A stretch of 64,000 bases of DNA from Clytia hemisphaerica (Eukaryota > Cnidaria > Hydrozoa > Leptothecata > Clytiidae), in contig CACVBU010000194.1 of the NCBI GenBank assembly GCA_902728285.1, positions 558,001 through 622,000 of the forward strand, given 5' to 3'. The notes below the pieces were generated by a model. The model had not been told where the DNA came from. It saw only the letters and a list, made by a program, of their open reading frames with translations, and ran no database searches. The first letter of the stretch is position 1. Each line of letters begins with the position of its first letter. Positions 37,801-52,800 of the stretch are shown in pieces. Made by a program: the position numbers and the translations under genes.

Positions 37801-40800
37801 AAGTGAACCTGAATATGAACCAAGAAGAGTCAGATTTGGACAAAAGGTTTGTTGAAAGCTACATAGGTGACATTGTACTGATGGAGAGAGCAACATTTTT
37901 TTTCTTGCGACAGTTTGCCGGCCAAGCATAAAAAAGAGTTTGAAGAATCTCAATACAAAAACCACTGTTACCTCTTCTATTGTTTTGCGATTTTAACTAA
38001 CATCTACTTTACTTTTGTATATCATTAAGGGCTCGTCTTTTGGGCTAACAAAACGACCATGGTTTGCGAAAACCCCTTGAATCTGCTACAAAATAGATCA
38101 GTAAATTAGTAGCTGATATTATTTAATTTTCCACTGACTAGCCACCACCTACCTCCCTATAATCTATAAATTTATGACTTGAATTGTTAGAACTTTGTAA
38201 CATAAATTATTGTCTTCTTGTCTTTTTTGTAGCCATCAGGGAATTTCTCGCGGAATATCATTCGTAACCAGAAATATTCTGTCATCACCTTCATCCCTCT
38301 GGTAAGCTTCCAGAACTCAACAGTCAACCTCGTCTCGTGTATTCCAGGCTTTATTTACGATACTGATGGATGTCAGATCTAGCACTATCAGTAAGCATCA
38401 AAAAGCCGGTCAACAGCGAATTACTCAACAAAAGCTGACCAGGAAAAGCAACACATGGCTCTACTTTATCATTTGCAGCTTCATTGTCAGAAGATACTCA
38501 ATGATATTCCCAATTATCGGCGATCCAAAAAATATCTGCAATCTGATTGGTTAAAAAGATTACAATATATCTTGTATTTTACATGTAAAAATGTAAATTG
38601 ACGAAAAGATGTTGTTGCATTGTAGCGGTAGAAGCAATCTAACGTCGCTTTGCTACAAAAGTGTCCTCCAACACAAAAAGTGCATTTTTTGGGTCACTGA
38701 TAAGTTATCAAACATTTGCTCGTACAATATGGAAATATTTCACTCGTTCCGGATCTCGTCTCGGAACTCGTAAAATATTTCTCATATTGTACTCGCAACT
38801 GTCCGATAACTATTACCTATAATTATATGCGATTACATTCATTGCATTATTCTGGCAACAGCTTATCAATTGAAAAATATCTTTATATTATTTTTGTTAA
38901 TTTTTAGGTACTATTTCATCAATTCAAATATTTCTTGAATCTGTTTTTCTTGTGTGTTGCATTGACACAATTCGTACCTTCGTTGCGTGTTGGACCATTG
39001 TATGCATACTGGGCACCTTTGGTAAGTCAGTTAGCTTTTTAGGGGACTTATAATGAATTTACACGTAAGATTTTTTCTCGGCGTACGGTATTTTCAGGCT
39101 GTCTCTAAAACAAACTTTTGCTGGGCCCTCGCCATTTACTGACTTTCATTCAATGCCATCTTTTTCTAAGAACTTCAATCTTAAGAACATTTTGAGAACC
39201 ATTGCAGACTCAAAGTTCAATGATAGACACGAAATAGCTAATTTAAGCCTGCTCGAGGCCAATAATGCAATATAGTCAGCAAATTAAGCAATTAAGAATA
39301 TTTTAAAACAATTATGAGTATGAAAATAATAAGTATGAAAAACAATATGAACGTCATGAAAAAATGAAACCAGCCGAGCTTTAGCTATAATTTACTGGCT
39401 TCTAAAAAAGTGTTTCAAAGTATGACATTTTTATATGATTTAACTTTGAATATTTTCAATAATTTCCTTGCAAAAATATCATCGTTGTTTTTACCTATAG
39501 GGTTTTGTGTTGTTTGTGACTTTGATGAAAGAAGCTTATGACGATATCAAGCGATATTTACGCGACAAGAAAGAAAATGCACAAAAATACAAGAAAATTA
39601 CTTCCAACGGTACGTTATTCTAGTTTTGAATGATCTCTACGTATTGTTAAGAAGATTTCTCTGAATCCAATACTGTTTTTCAAATAATTGTTTGAGAATA
39701 AATTTCTTGTCAACCTTTTGTCATCTCTGATATCTGAGAATAGGTAAGACAGGAAATTTTTGCAAAACTTTCTGCATAGAATAAGTCTTCAGAGACCAAC
39801 AGATTTTTGAAAGTTTGATATTTTATCTTCTTTTTAGGTGTCAAAACTGTGGCAAGTTCGGATATTGAAATTGGAGATTTGATATTGGTCGAAAAGGTAG
39901 GATCCAATTAATGAACCTTAGTAATCTTTGGCGACGGTCGAGAGACTAAATAAATGATTATGTTCTCCTTTTGGCACTGATGTTTCATTAAAATATGAAA
40001 TGTTATACTGAATTCGAAACTTTTTATAAACGTACATCTCTTTTCTTGTTTAAGAATCAAAGAGTTCCAGCTGACATGATTTTTCTGAGGACTACAGATA
40101 AAACTGGTAAATATTACAAAAGAAATATTATTGATGAGCAATATCTTGCTTTTCAAACCTCGCTTTAAAGACTTGTTTCAAGAATTGGTTGCCTACTGTC
40201 GCCAAGGTGTCTGTGCTTTAAACCAGGGGCTTTGAATCCCTGCTCCTTCCAATATGTCCCAATCAGTTGTGCCGTAGTCTGTGGACCCCGTGAAAAGAAT
40301 CAAAAGACTGTCGAAAAGTACTAGATTACTGGGCTATCCATATAAGATATCGATATTTTCTACCTTGCTTGTTACAGTTTTTAGACTGTAGAGAAGCGCC
40401 TTAAAATTTTGTTACCATCTATGAAAAAGATTCCTCAAACTTGTCCTGATTGATTAATAAAAAAGAATTTTTGCTAAAAACGATTTTTCATTTATATTGC
40501 ATATTAATACATATTTTTCAAAACAATCACCAATAGACGAATAATCCTAACGAATGTGTCATATGTTTAGGGACGAATTTCATTCGAACTGATCAGATGG
40601 ATGGGGAGACTGACTGGAAACTTCGCATTGCAGTGCCCACGTGCCAACGTCTTCCTACAGATGAGGTTTTCATATTAAAATTATGTATTTTACATTTCTG
40701 CTCAATTCCATCAAAAATAACAACTAGAAGCAATGGTTCCCTAAGTTTTAAAAGGTTTAAGTAGCTTTTCGATCATTTTTAATCTTATATCTGTGATCAG

Positions 40801-43800
40801 CTGACTATAATATTTGAACCAAGAACTACTCCTAATTTGTAAAATTCTTTAAACTCAGAAATGCGTTTTCTTTTTTGGTAGGATTTGCTTCACATCAATG
40901 CGTTTGTGTATGCGGAGAAACCTGAGAAAGATATTTACAACTTCATTGGTACATTTTGTAAGGTAAAGATATTCTTTTTTTGGTTCCTATCAAACTGTTC
41001 TCGAATACACACAACATTAAGTTGGTGTAATTAACTTCAAAGAGCCACTGAGAATCTGGTATTGACCGGTATTCGGTACTTGTCGGAACTTTGAGAAGGA
41101 AGAAACATACTTGAGAATTCTTTTACACAAAATTTTTAGGTGGTGTGGTTAGAACAAATAAAAAACTCTTAAATTCACAAAGAGCTCAACAAAAGTTTTA
41201 TAAAGATAGCTTCATAATGAATGTTCCTGACAAAGCAGATATGAGATGGAGTTTTTATAATATAAGATACTTTTTTTAATAATTGGTCATTTGAAGTAAT
41301 AAAAACGACGCGTTCTTTAGAAAAAGTCACAAAATTGTTTTATTACTGGTTATAACGACCAACCAAATCAAATAAGAGCTTGTAAAAACTCTATCTCGTC
41401 CCTGTTAAAGAAGTTTTATCCTCCTTTTCGTTGCAGGATAACGGAGAACGTGAAGACGTTTCGCTTAATGTGGAAAATACTTTGTGGGCAAACACCGTTG
41501 TCGCTACTGGTAACTAGCTATGACCTTTATAAACTATGCACCAAGCTTTATCCGCCATCTTTGATCGGAGTTTTTTTTGGAAGTCAAGATAGTGCATATA
41601 GACAATCTCAAATCCAAAAAAGACTTGTAGTATGAAAATAAGGGCCAAAATGGCCAAGAAGAAATCACCAGGCCAAATAGATCAGACCTTTACATTACCC
41701 CTCAATTAATAGAACTTATTGTTGATATTTTCAGGAGAAGCTATCGGCGTGGTGATCTACACTGGCAATGAAACGAGAAGTGTCATGAACACATCTTATC
41801 CAAAAACTAAGGTTTATATTTACGCAAATAACGTAGACAAGAGTACTTCTGGCTGAACTTTTGCTTTTTGATTATTTTTGATGACGCTGAGTTTAGTGAA
41901 GAAGACTACCAGCACTTGGCGAGGTCGTTATTTCGAAAGAAAAACAACAACAAAACACTTGGGTTCTATAATTAAGAGTGGGAAATTAACATAGATTGTT
42001 TTATGAACCGCCTGAGCAAAAGTTCCAAATTGAGAGCTGCGAAACAGGGCTACTTAATTGTATCATCCAGCCTGAACCCCGAGCCACAAATAACGCAACT
42101 CTCCTCTTATTCTAAGTTAAACGACCGATCTTTCCCTGATTTGTTGTCATATTTTTTCTCTTCTCATATTTTAGTTTGGTTTGCTCGATTCGGAGTTAAA
42201 TAATCTGACGAAAGTTCTATTTTGTTTGGTATTGGCATTATCGCTTACACTCGTTTGCCTTAAGGTTTGTTTTTCATCAGTTTTATGACTTTCAACCCTT
42301 TAAATACTCTCACTCTGATCAGAGGAATGTTAAAAGATGGAAAAACAGCTTTTCTGATTGCTCAAAGTTCAACGATCACTTCTATTGAAAATTATATTGT
42401 AAAAACGTTGATTATTATCGGTATGGAAAGGTTTTGTGACTCAAATTGTCATACCCGCGTTGAGGAAACTAAAACGCCAGGCTTCAGAGGGCTGAAATAT
42501 CATTGACCGTCCAGGTTATAGGGCAATAACGTCATTTGCGGCCCGCTCGGAATTCGATTGAAGACATTGCATTGAAGCGAAAAGACTTGGATGACGCTAG
42601 AAAAAAAACCTTGTTTGGATCTCCGATATGGATAATAATAGTAATAGTGTTCAGTTTTCGTTCGTTGTTGTCGACCTCAAACTTAACGCTATTGTTATAT
42701 TAGGTCATTAAACGAAAGTCCAGAAAAGACAGCTCGCCATACAAATCGGACGGTTTCTGCATAATTTGACGATAAAAATGAAAATTAGTTTTTCCTTTTT
42801 CGCCGATTACTAGTTAAATTTTTAAGAATAAGGATCAATTTTTTTACCAATGTATAGCAAAAGAAATTCTTAACGCAATGCTATTAAATTGATTATTGTA
42901 AAACTGTCAGAAATCGAGTAAAATGAAGATCAATTTATAATTTTCTCGAGCTCTAGCTTTCCATATAATGGCGCGGTCATGATGCCGTTATATCAGTAGA
43001 ATCGCTAGGAAATTCTGAGCAAGAAGATATAGGTACCATTTCGTATAGGAGAGGTGTACCCAATATATAATAAGCCCTAAAAGTTTGTGCATAATCAGGC
43101 CTGAAACAAAAGAATTTTGTGACAACACGCTAATTATGTAGATTTTTTAAAGCGACAACAAAAGAAACCTATTTTTAAAACTCGACATAAACTTCCTTAG
43201 GGGCAAGGCCTGGTATATGGCGAGCCGTTTTTCCATTGTTTTCAAGAAACTGTTTTTACATCTCTTTACAGTCTTGACATTCCTTTGCTCTTAGTCTTAT
43301 CTCCCCTGTAACGCTGGTTGGCTTCAATTACTCAAATTAGAGCTTTGAAGCTGAAAGCTGAACTTTTAAAAATCAGGGGACCTACCTGACCTAACTAGGC
43401 TGACTCTGGTTTTTATTCTACGCCAAATCTTTCAAATGAGTTGTTTCTTTCTTATTCTTGTTAAGTGTGTATCACTAAGGGTTTTGTCATAATGTCTTCG
43501 ATTAAATTGTTCTACTGAGCAGCCATAGAAAGATTCTAAAGACATTTCTTTATCGTTTCCATGGCGGCAGGGTTTCGAAGGAGCTTGGTATAAATCTCTC
43601 ATCCGATTCACCATTCTCTTCTCTTACATCATTCCAATCAGGTAACGTTTCTTTTCATCGTGTCATTCCAATCGTTGTTAGTTCACTTTCAACATAACTT
43701 AAAAGCACTTTCCGGTTTTTTCAGCTACCGGTTCATTTTATCTACCCTTTTGGCGCAGGATCTTCTTTCTAGACAAATGAAAAACAAACCGTCTTCACTG

Positions 43801-46800
43801 TAAAAAAAAACACAAACTGAAGATATTAAGCAGATATTCAATAGGTAAAAGTTGGTTATTGAGATTTATTAACCCGAGGTGATGTAATATTCAACGAGGC
43901 GAAGCCGAGTTGAATATACATCACCGAGGGTTAATAAATCCAATAACCAACGAAAACCTATTGAATATATGTTTTATTATATACCTAAGGCAAAAACAAA
44001 ACATTAATTATGTTAATAGTCGAGCGTTTCACTTAAAACACTCCCATAATCGAACGTTCGAATGTTTTTCTTTTTTAATGATTTTCTTAATTACTTTGAA
44101 TCATAAAATTTGTTCATGAAATTGACGATCGATTTAGTTTAATGAATTTCTTTGATGCAACAAGAGCGATAAAAAAAATCAAACTTTGAAAACAAAAGTT
44201 GAAAAAAAATTCTACCGTGGTATAATAGCCATGGTATATCAGGAATTATTCAATGGCTGTTTTTGCCTACAGGTATATAATAATGATAATTATTTGATTC
44301 ATTTTAGTTTGAGGATCAATCTGGACATGGCGAAACTGGTCTACTCTTGGTTCATATCTCGAGATGATGAGATACCGGACACAGTTGTCCGGACAAGCAC
44401 CATACCGGAAGAGTTAGGCCGGATATCGTACCTTCTGACCGACAAAACGGGGACGTTGACGCAGAACGAAATGGTGTTCAAGAAACTTCATTTGGGAACC
44501 GTCTCTTTTGGTCAAGACTCGATGGATGAAGTTCGCACCTATTTACATTCTGTTTATGCGAATCCCACCAAAACGGAATCGTCCACTTCGAAGAAAACTG
44601 TAAGAACAATTCACTAACGACACAGTGAGCCCTAAAGTGATAATTTTGTTTTTGATAACATTCAATAGAAACATTTATTGTAAAAGTTACATTCACGATA
44701 CAGTTAACTCAAGGAAGTATCACTTTAATTGATAAAATATCTTTAAATGTTAGAAAAAAGGTTTCTCCGTTTGTTAAAAGTATTTTAGTGAAAACATTAC
44801 TTTCATTGATAATAGAATGTGCTCGCTTTCAGATAATACAACTTTTCCGCTTTTAGATCAAACGCACTGTGGTGACACGAGTATACGAAGCCGTGAAAGC
44901 GCTTGCTTTATGTCACAACGTCACACCCGTGGTTGATGAGAACACACCAAGAAGTGCCACACCTGAAATCAATGGTCATATCGAACTGAAAGAGACCGGT
45001 GGAACGTCCGATATCGTTTACCAAGCATCCAGTCCTGATGAGGTATCACTTATTCTTCTTTGAGTCCTCATTTCCGCCTTCTCTTTCCTCGCTTTTTAGG
45101 AAAGAAAGAATACTTTGGTCTAGGCTTTTTTAACAAGTGTTTGAACTGTCGTATAGGCGTAGTGGTATAGTGGTTATCATCCTTGATTCCCGCCTGGGAG
45201 GCCCGAGTTCGATACCCACCGTGCCACTACGATTCACTTGGCAAGCGAATATACCTTTCGCCATGGTTTACCCACGCTATATGAGAGCGATTTTAGACTG
45301 GCATTGTGACGTGCCGTGGCACTCATTAGGTTCGGCCTCGTGTGAGCATCGCTCTCCCAGTGTCCTTCTAATGTCATGGTATACACGCGTCTGTCAAGTC
45401 GCAGTGCCTGTCAGCGTTATGATTCCTACTCCTTCGGGATTAGGACCCATCCCGATGATTCTGAGGGCATTATATCCATCAATCTTTGAACTGTAAACTT
45501 TCTACTGTCGTTTCACAAGAGGCTGTAAGATATAATATACGAATGAGGGTCTTAGATTGACTCAATATTACTCCGCTACTCTCTGCATGTACGCAGATGG
45601 CAGGATTAAGAAGTTTAAAAAAAGAAATTCTCTGATGTTTTATTGATAAATGATACACACAGTAATTAATCTCATTCCACCACAAGTCTCTTAGAGAGTT
45701 TTTCAAGTTGACTAAGTTACATAGCTTCCGCCATTATGGAAGCAAACGTTCGAATTGCGTAAGGCGTGGCCTCTACAGGGTTACATAGCATGAAAAACCG
45801 CTATAAACATTACCATTTTGTGCTTTATTTTAGGGAGGGGGTCACTTTGCAATTTTTCGGAAGAATCACACCGATAGAATTTTATAATGACCCCTCCCCC
45901 ATTTTATGAAAATTTCCTGAAAAAATGCCAAAAAGTGCCAAAACCTTCATTTTCCTAGGGTTTTTTGGGAAAATCGCCCGAAATCACTTAATATTGACAC
46001 TACGCATTTTCTCCCAGAGTACCAACCCCCCCTGTTTATCCCTCCTACAATTAAGCACAAAAGAGTAGGACGTTATTATTATTGATGATCATTCTTGTAG
46101 GTGGCGCTTGTGACATGGACGGAGAGCATTGGCTTGACTCTCATCCACCGTGATTTGAATGAAATCCACCTCCGATCGCCTGTCGGTGATACGTTGAAAT
46201 ATAGAGTTCTTCAAGTGTTTCCTTTCACTTCGGAAACCAAACGTATGGGTATCATTGTAAAAGTGAGATATGTTATTTTAAGCTTTTGATTTTGATTTGA
46301 GATGATAAATGAATGAAGTTTTGCCATAGTGTGCAAGTAACCATTTTTTTTTCAGTTCTTCAAATTTTCCATCTTTATTGCGAGAATCGACCGCTGATTG
46401 TTACAATTTCATATATATATTTTTTTTAGATAAAAGTCTCTTTCAAGAAATTTAATGGTCAAAAATTTAAAATGTTTTGGAAAAGTCTTCAAGATTTTTA
46501 CAATTTGTTTTCAAAATTCCTTCCCCTCTTGTCAATTAGATGTCTCCCTTATTCGCGAATTAGTTCTCTACTACACAATAAATTTGTTGATTGCCCCATC
46601 CCATACATAGATATCTTATATACAACACTAAATAGAGCTACTCTGTATTTTCCAAGCAACGGCAAGTGGAGCAAAATAAAGCGCCATCTTTGCTGAAAGT
46701 AGGTCACAGTAGGTCACAGTTCGGTACCGGCAATTTGTTCAACCAAGCAAAAAAACCTGAATGGCGCGAAGCGACGAGGCGATAGATAGGCTTGATCGAC

Positions 46801-49800
46801 CAAATTGCCGGCACCGAGCTATGGTCTACTTATCAAAGATGGCGGATTATTTTGCTTCAGTTAGGGACGGTGTAGCTCTAACTAGTATAAGATCGATGGC
46901 TATTTGTAATAAACACTGACCACCTTCACGCCCACCTCTTTTTCTCCTCAGGATCTGGACACTGGCGAAATCTTGTTTTACATGAAGGGAGCAGACGCAG
47001 TCATGCAAAACCACGTCAATTACAACGATTGGTTGGAAGAAGAGGTACAACTCTTTCTTGCGTTATTCGAGTTTCAACTCTTCAAGTTATTCCGGTTACA
47101 ACTCTTCTAGTTATTCCGGTTCCAACTCTTTCTTGAGTTATTCGGGTTACTACTCTTTCCTGAGTTATTCCGGCTACAATTCTTTGAATTATTCGATTTA
47201 CAACTCATTTTGGGTTATTCGAGTTTTTTTGAGATATTCGAGTGACAATCCTTTTGATTTATTCGAGTTGCAACTTTTTTTAGTCATTCAAGTTATAACT
47301 CTTTTGAGTCAGTGGAGCCACAACTTCTTTTTGAGATATTCTAGCTACAACCAAATATTCGAGTTAGAACTCTTTTTAGTTATTCGGGTCACAACTCTTC
47401 AAGTTATTCGAGTTATAACCCTTTGGAGTTATTGAGTTACTTGAGCTATAATGCTCTGAGTGGCTAGAGTTACAACTCCTTTAATTATTCGAGTTACAAT
47501 TCTATGATTTATTCGAGTCGTAGCTTTTATGAGTTATTTAAGTTTTAACTCCATGAGTTATTTAAGTTCTTTGTTGATCTACTCGCTCTAAATGTTTTTG
47601 TCACAAACATTAATTTTTTCCATTCTTTTCTTTCATCTGCAAGTGTGGAAACATGGCCAGAGAAGGGTTGCGTACCCTGGTTGTCGCCAAAAAATCGTTG
47701 ACTGAAGAACAATTTCAAGACTTTGAAGTATGTATGATTTTGAGCAGACCCTTCGTGCGGTACCTTTATTTCGTACCGCTTCAAGTATATTAGTTATTCT
47801 GTCAACAGTCAGGGACATCTAACAATTAGGCTATGATAGCCATTTCGGATGTTGGTCTAATGTATATCCTAGTTAGGATATTCATGACTTACTTAGGATA
47901 TTGACAAAATACTAACTTAACAGGTAACATCCGCGTCAATGTAACTTTATAAATTTTTTATTTGGTCAAAGAAGAGTTTCTTGAGAGAAAAATTTGTCCT
48001 CTTTTAGAGCAGAGTGAAAAGATAAAGGATTATTTTGTATCTATAAAACCTGCATTTTACCAAAAATTCAACACGCTGATCTTCTTCAATCTTTTTCTAT
48101 GAACTCCTTTTATGGTAGAGAACATTTTCTGCCAAATTTCAAGTCCATATCTTTTCTAGATCAAAAGTTATGCAAGGCTGGTGGAAAACACCCCCCCCCC
48201 CTTGAGAATACAAAATCCGAAAAAGCCTGATAATAATAGGGTTAAAGCACTGTATTCTGATAAAATTAGCTGAGTCAGCAAAACTTCAAACCCAAATATC
48301 TCGTGATTTGGCCATCAAAACCCTACAAACATCGAAACCCTATAAACCATACCATTATCAGGTAGTACGTGTCAAGGTTTACCTTTTGAGCCTGGTTTGA
48401 AAATCTTACTGAGGAGCTTATGACGACACCAGATGACGGATTTTCGGTTATTGGGACCATTACACGGGGGTCTAATAGACAAATACCAAAACAAACACCA
48501 TTTTCGTTTTCTCCTTTTCATGATTTTTCAGATAGAATAGTTGAAATTTATTTTTGATAAATTAAAAAAATCTTAATTGCAGGGGTTGTACTGAAAACTG
48601 ACGTCATCATAAAATGCCCCAAAAAGGGTCCAAAAACTTTCGAATCGACTGCGGGGTGGTTGTTTTTTTGGTATTTCTTTGGACCATTCAGCCATAAAAT
48701 CTAATTCTACCGGACTACTAGTTAAATTATTTTGAAAAAAGTAGCCTTTATTTTCAATAGCCTTATGTTTTACATCATTTCTTTTAGTATCGTTACAATC
48801 AAGCGAAGTTATCAGTTGAAGATCGGGCAGTGAAAGTGTTGAAAGTTGAAGAAAGTCTCATCTATGATATGGAGTTGTTGTGTTTGACGGGTGTCGAAGA
48901 TAAACTACAACAGGATGTCAAACCCACCCTCGAATTGCTGAGAAATGCTGGAATTAAGGTAAATTCCTTTTTTTTTAGAATGATGTTTTTCGTCTAACCT
49001 GTCTTAGACTGTTTGTTCCATAGAATAAAAGAATTATTTTTCTAATGGTTTCCTTTGCTTTTCAAAGTCTAGCTTGTTATAATGCACTTCAAAGTGTCTC
49101 GGCCTCAATACGTAGTTGCAGAAAGCTTTGACTTTTTTAATACTTAAATCTTATTAAATTTTTTTTCGCGAAATTAAAACTCGCGAAAACGCGTGTAGTT
49201 CCTGACTTGCGAAATTATATCTACCACAAAATGTTTAAAACCGTATTTTTGGCGGAGAAATTTTTAAAATCGTATTTTTGACGGAGAAATTTTTCAAAAC
49301 TCTGACGGGGAGGTGCTCTCTTGCTTGTGTTGTACAAAACGGCGTAAAAGTGCGGATTATTCTAAGGATATACTGCAAATTAGAAAATTGAGCGAGAATA
49401 AAAGATTTACACTTTCACCATTGTGTTTTTCTTAGATTTGGATGTTGACGGGTGACAAGATGGAAACTGCAATCTGCATCGCTCAGTCCTCCCGACTTGT
49501 CGCAAAAACACAAAGCATCTATCAATTTAAATTGGTATAAACTTTTTTTGGAAAATGTTGATAAAATTTACTCTATCGAGAAATAAAGAACTAAGTTACA
49601 ATTACTACACGGTGTTTCATGCTGGCGCAATACTATACACGTAGATTTTATTTGAACAAAATCTATTCTATAAAATTTCCCAGAATCATTTTCTGACCAA
49701 TTTATACATTAAAAAAAAACGATGTTTTTTGGAAAATGATATTTTGAGTTTTATTAAAACTGTTAAATAAAATTTATTATACAAAATTTCCCAGGGTCAC

Positions 49801-52800
49801 TTCTTTTGATGATTAAAGGTTTTGTTTTTAAATAAGAGTGATATCGTTTGCTTACTCATCAATTTTAATTCACAAGCTTTCTCACATTGAATTGGCATGA
49901 ATGTGAAGCAAGATTGGTCAGAAAGAGGAAAAGAAAAACATTTTTTTGCTTGTCATAAGCATAATATAACAATAGCAAGACACTGACCTGATATGAAATA
50001 TGTGTCTGGTATGAAACGGAAACACTTATGTAAAAATAAAACCTTTAAGCAATCTTTTTATTAGAAAAATGATATATATTCTTATCTGCTTCCAGGTGAC
50101 GAATCGAGCGGAGGCGCATTTGGAATTGAACAGTTTTCGTCGGAAATGCGATCACGCACTCGTCATCAAAGGCGACTCCTTAGAGGTATGTTGTTCTCAT
50201 GCAGTTTAAATTAGTTATTTTATTTCTGATATTTTCATTCCATGATATACATACCAAAAATAAAAAAATAAAGGCTCCTGTCCTGATTATTGACCAACTA
50301 TTTCTTACAAATTGTCACAAGATCGATGGGTAGCAATGTTCATTCAAGCGAATGAAAAGGAATCAAAGAGGCTTTCGTTATCGCCCTCTTTCTCCTCCTC
50401 ATCAAAAAAACATCCAACTCGACAGCAGCCACAATGTTCCAACCATTCTTTCGCAACGTAGTGTCTTGCATCTTGCATTACTTCACCCACAATCCTTTGC
50501 TTGGATTCCATATTGTCCGGTGTGAGATATTCAAACACATTGATGTCGGGTATCCAGAAATTCGGACATGATCTACTTCTCAAGTGACCATCCAAGTCTG
50601 TTAACAGCTCCCTAGATGAGAAAAAGTTACGCCTAAATTCCAAAGGAAACAATATATAACTGCTCGAATTAGAGGAATTTTCGAATCAACTGAGGTCTTG
50701 TAATACAATAGGAAGTTACTATAGAACAATTTCATTTCAAGATTTCGAAAAGAATTTTCAATGGAAAGGGTGCTTCATTGTTTCAAAAAGCAAGATTTTC
50801 ATCGTTGTATAATGACTTACATAAAAAGTGTCTCCAAACAAGAGTCAGCCGTTTTCCAAAAAGACTTTGTTTTTCTTTCCACCAATCGATATAAAATGCA
50901 CTTCAACGCGAACGTACATATCTTTCTTTCTTTGATGTCTCTCTTATTCACCTGTCTCTTCACAACAGCTTTGAAAGCGAGATACGCCGATTTTGCTGGT
51001 TGTGGAATATGCTTGGCTAATATGATTTCAGCTTGTGAAAATGAGTAACGCCATTCGAGACCAGGACTTTGACTAAACTTTGTGCATTCTGATTGTCCTG
51101 GAGAGAAAGATGACATTTTATATTTGGTTGCATTAAAAATTACATTTTTTAAAAGTGCTGATTTCTAAGGCCGGTCTCCACTTGCGCGCGCTGCGATCAC
51201 ACCTTTTGGCTTCAATCCTTTTTGCTTGGAAAAAAGATTACGTCATAAATATGTAGTGCGCTCGAGAAAAAAAAGTTAAATACATTTCAGCTTTTTTCAA
51301 CCGTTACGTCAGATCGCGTTGACCTTTTGACCAATAGCGCGGAAGCTTTGCTCGAAAAAGTGCGATCGCAGCGCGCGCAAGTGGAGACAGGCCTTTCCCG
51401 TCGTCCTAATTTACCGTCATCCTCAGTCAGTCAGGATGTAGACAAATTAGAAGCTTATCATATCCGTCGCAGAAAGACACACACACATAAACTCGGTTAT
51501 TTCCAACAGGAGGAGAAAATTTGTTGTAAAAAGTTCCATCTACCTTCAATAACTTTGATGAGTTGATTTGTTGACGACTTCGGTACCACGTGACATCCTA
51601 AACGTTTGATCTCCTCCAATGCTTCACGAGGTGGCCAGTTCTCGCGGTATTCCGATGTTAGAAAGCCTGAAATACGCAAATATAAGAGAAAAATTGCTCG
51701 ATCAGTGCGTCTCCCATGGGCATACCTGCTATTGAGTTTAAGACGTGCTTTGTCACCTGAGTATCTTTTTTATATTGAGCTTCATTGGTTGATTGTTTGG
51801 CATTATTTTTGCATTTAGAGTGTTCTCGCGGTATTCCGATATTAGAAAACCATAGATGAACATTTTTAGAAGAACCTTAGACTACACATAATGTTGCTAT
51901 TGAGTAAAAGACGTGCTTTACTATGTAGAATATCTTATTTTTGTTGATTTCATTGTTGATTGACTCAATCGTAATGTCGTATAAAAACATCAAATCTTCT
52001 TTGACCCGATGAAGATGAAAATAAGAATAAAATGATACCTTCTGCTTTGTTGGGCCAGGGTTTACAGTGTAGAGCAAGCGTGAAGTCGGCGTAAAAATAT
52101 CTCCTTTTATTGCTTCGTCTCGTGCAATTGACCACCCCTTGGCATTTAGCTGATATATCCACCGTCAATGCTGGTCCATTGTTCTCCACAGTAATGATGA
52201 GGTTTTTGGATGAATTCTGCCATGGGAAAATCGATTCTAAATCTCTCACCCATCTTTTGGCTTGCATTGAATGAAGCAGGACTTGGCGGATTTTTTTCTT
52301 CCAGCGAAACGAGGATAGGATACTGCAGCCTTGGGTACCGATGTGTCTTTTCATACAGTAAGGATGCCAGTGTGTAAGGTAATCATCCTCTAACTTCAAC
52401 CACAAGAATCCCGCTTGGTGATCATCTGGTGACTCTAGTATGGTGAACACATTCGCTTTGTCTCCATTGTGGTTCTCTCCTCCGATCCCTAATAAAGAAA
52501 CGGTGAAATGTGAAATGGTTAGAAATATCGATTTCAACTCCCGTGTTGTGCAAACTTAATACTGAGTTTATGTATGTATGTTTTTCTACGACGGAGACGA
52601 TAAGGTTTTTCTAGATCCAGACCAGCTGAGGACGACGATAAATTAGCTCTTTTACCGTCCTCGATATTGGGGGTCAGAACTGCGGGCTATTCCGAATCGC
52701 TTCAGTCACTTTACCGTCCTCAAAAGTGTAAATACATAAACTCGCTAATATGACGGAAGCGCGGTGGATTCTAAGATCGTACCCCTGATCTTAAAATGGG

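Noticed and set aside
45160..45232. Functional tRNA gene
   Set aside because: A and B boxes are present, but the T-stem and acceptor stem do not pair.
45137..45496. 119-codon open frame
   Set aside because: It coincides with the SINE and its target duplications.
47058..47435. 125-codon Ser/Tyr-rich open frame
   Set aside because: Minisatellite in intron 17 of ATP9B.
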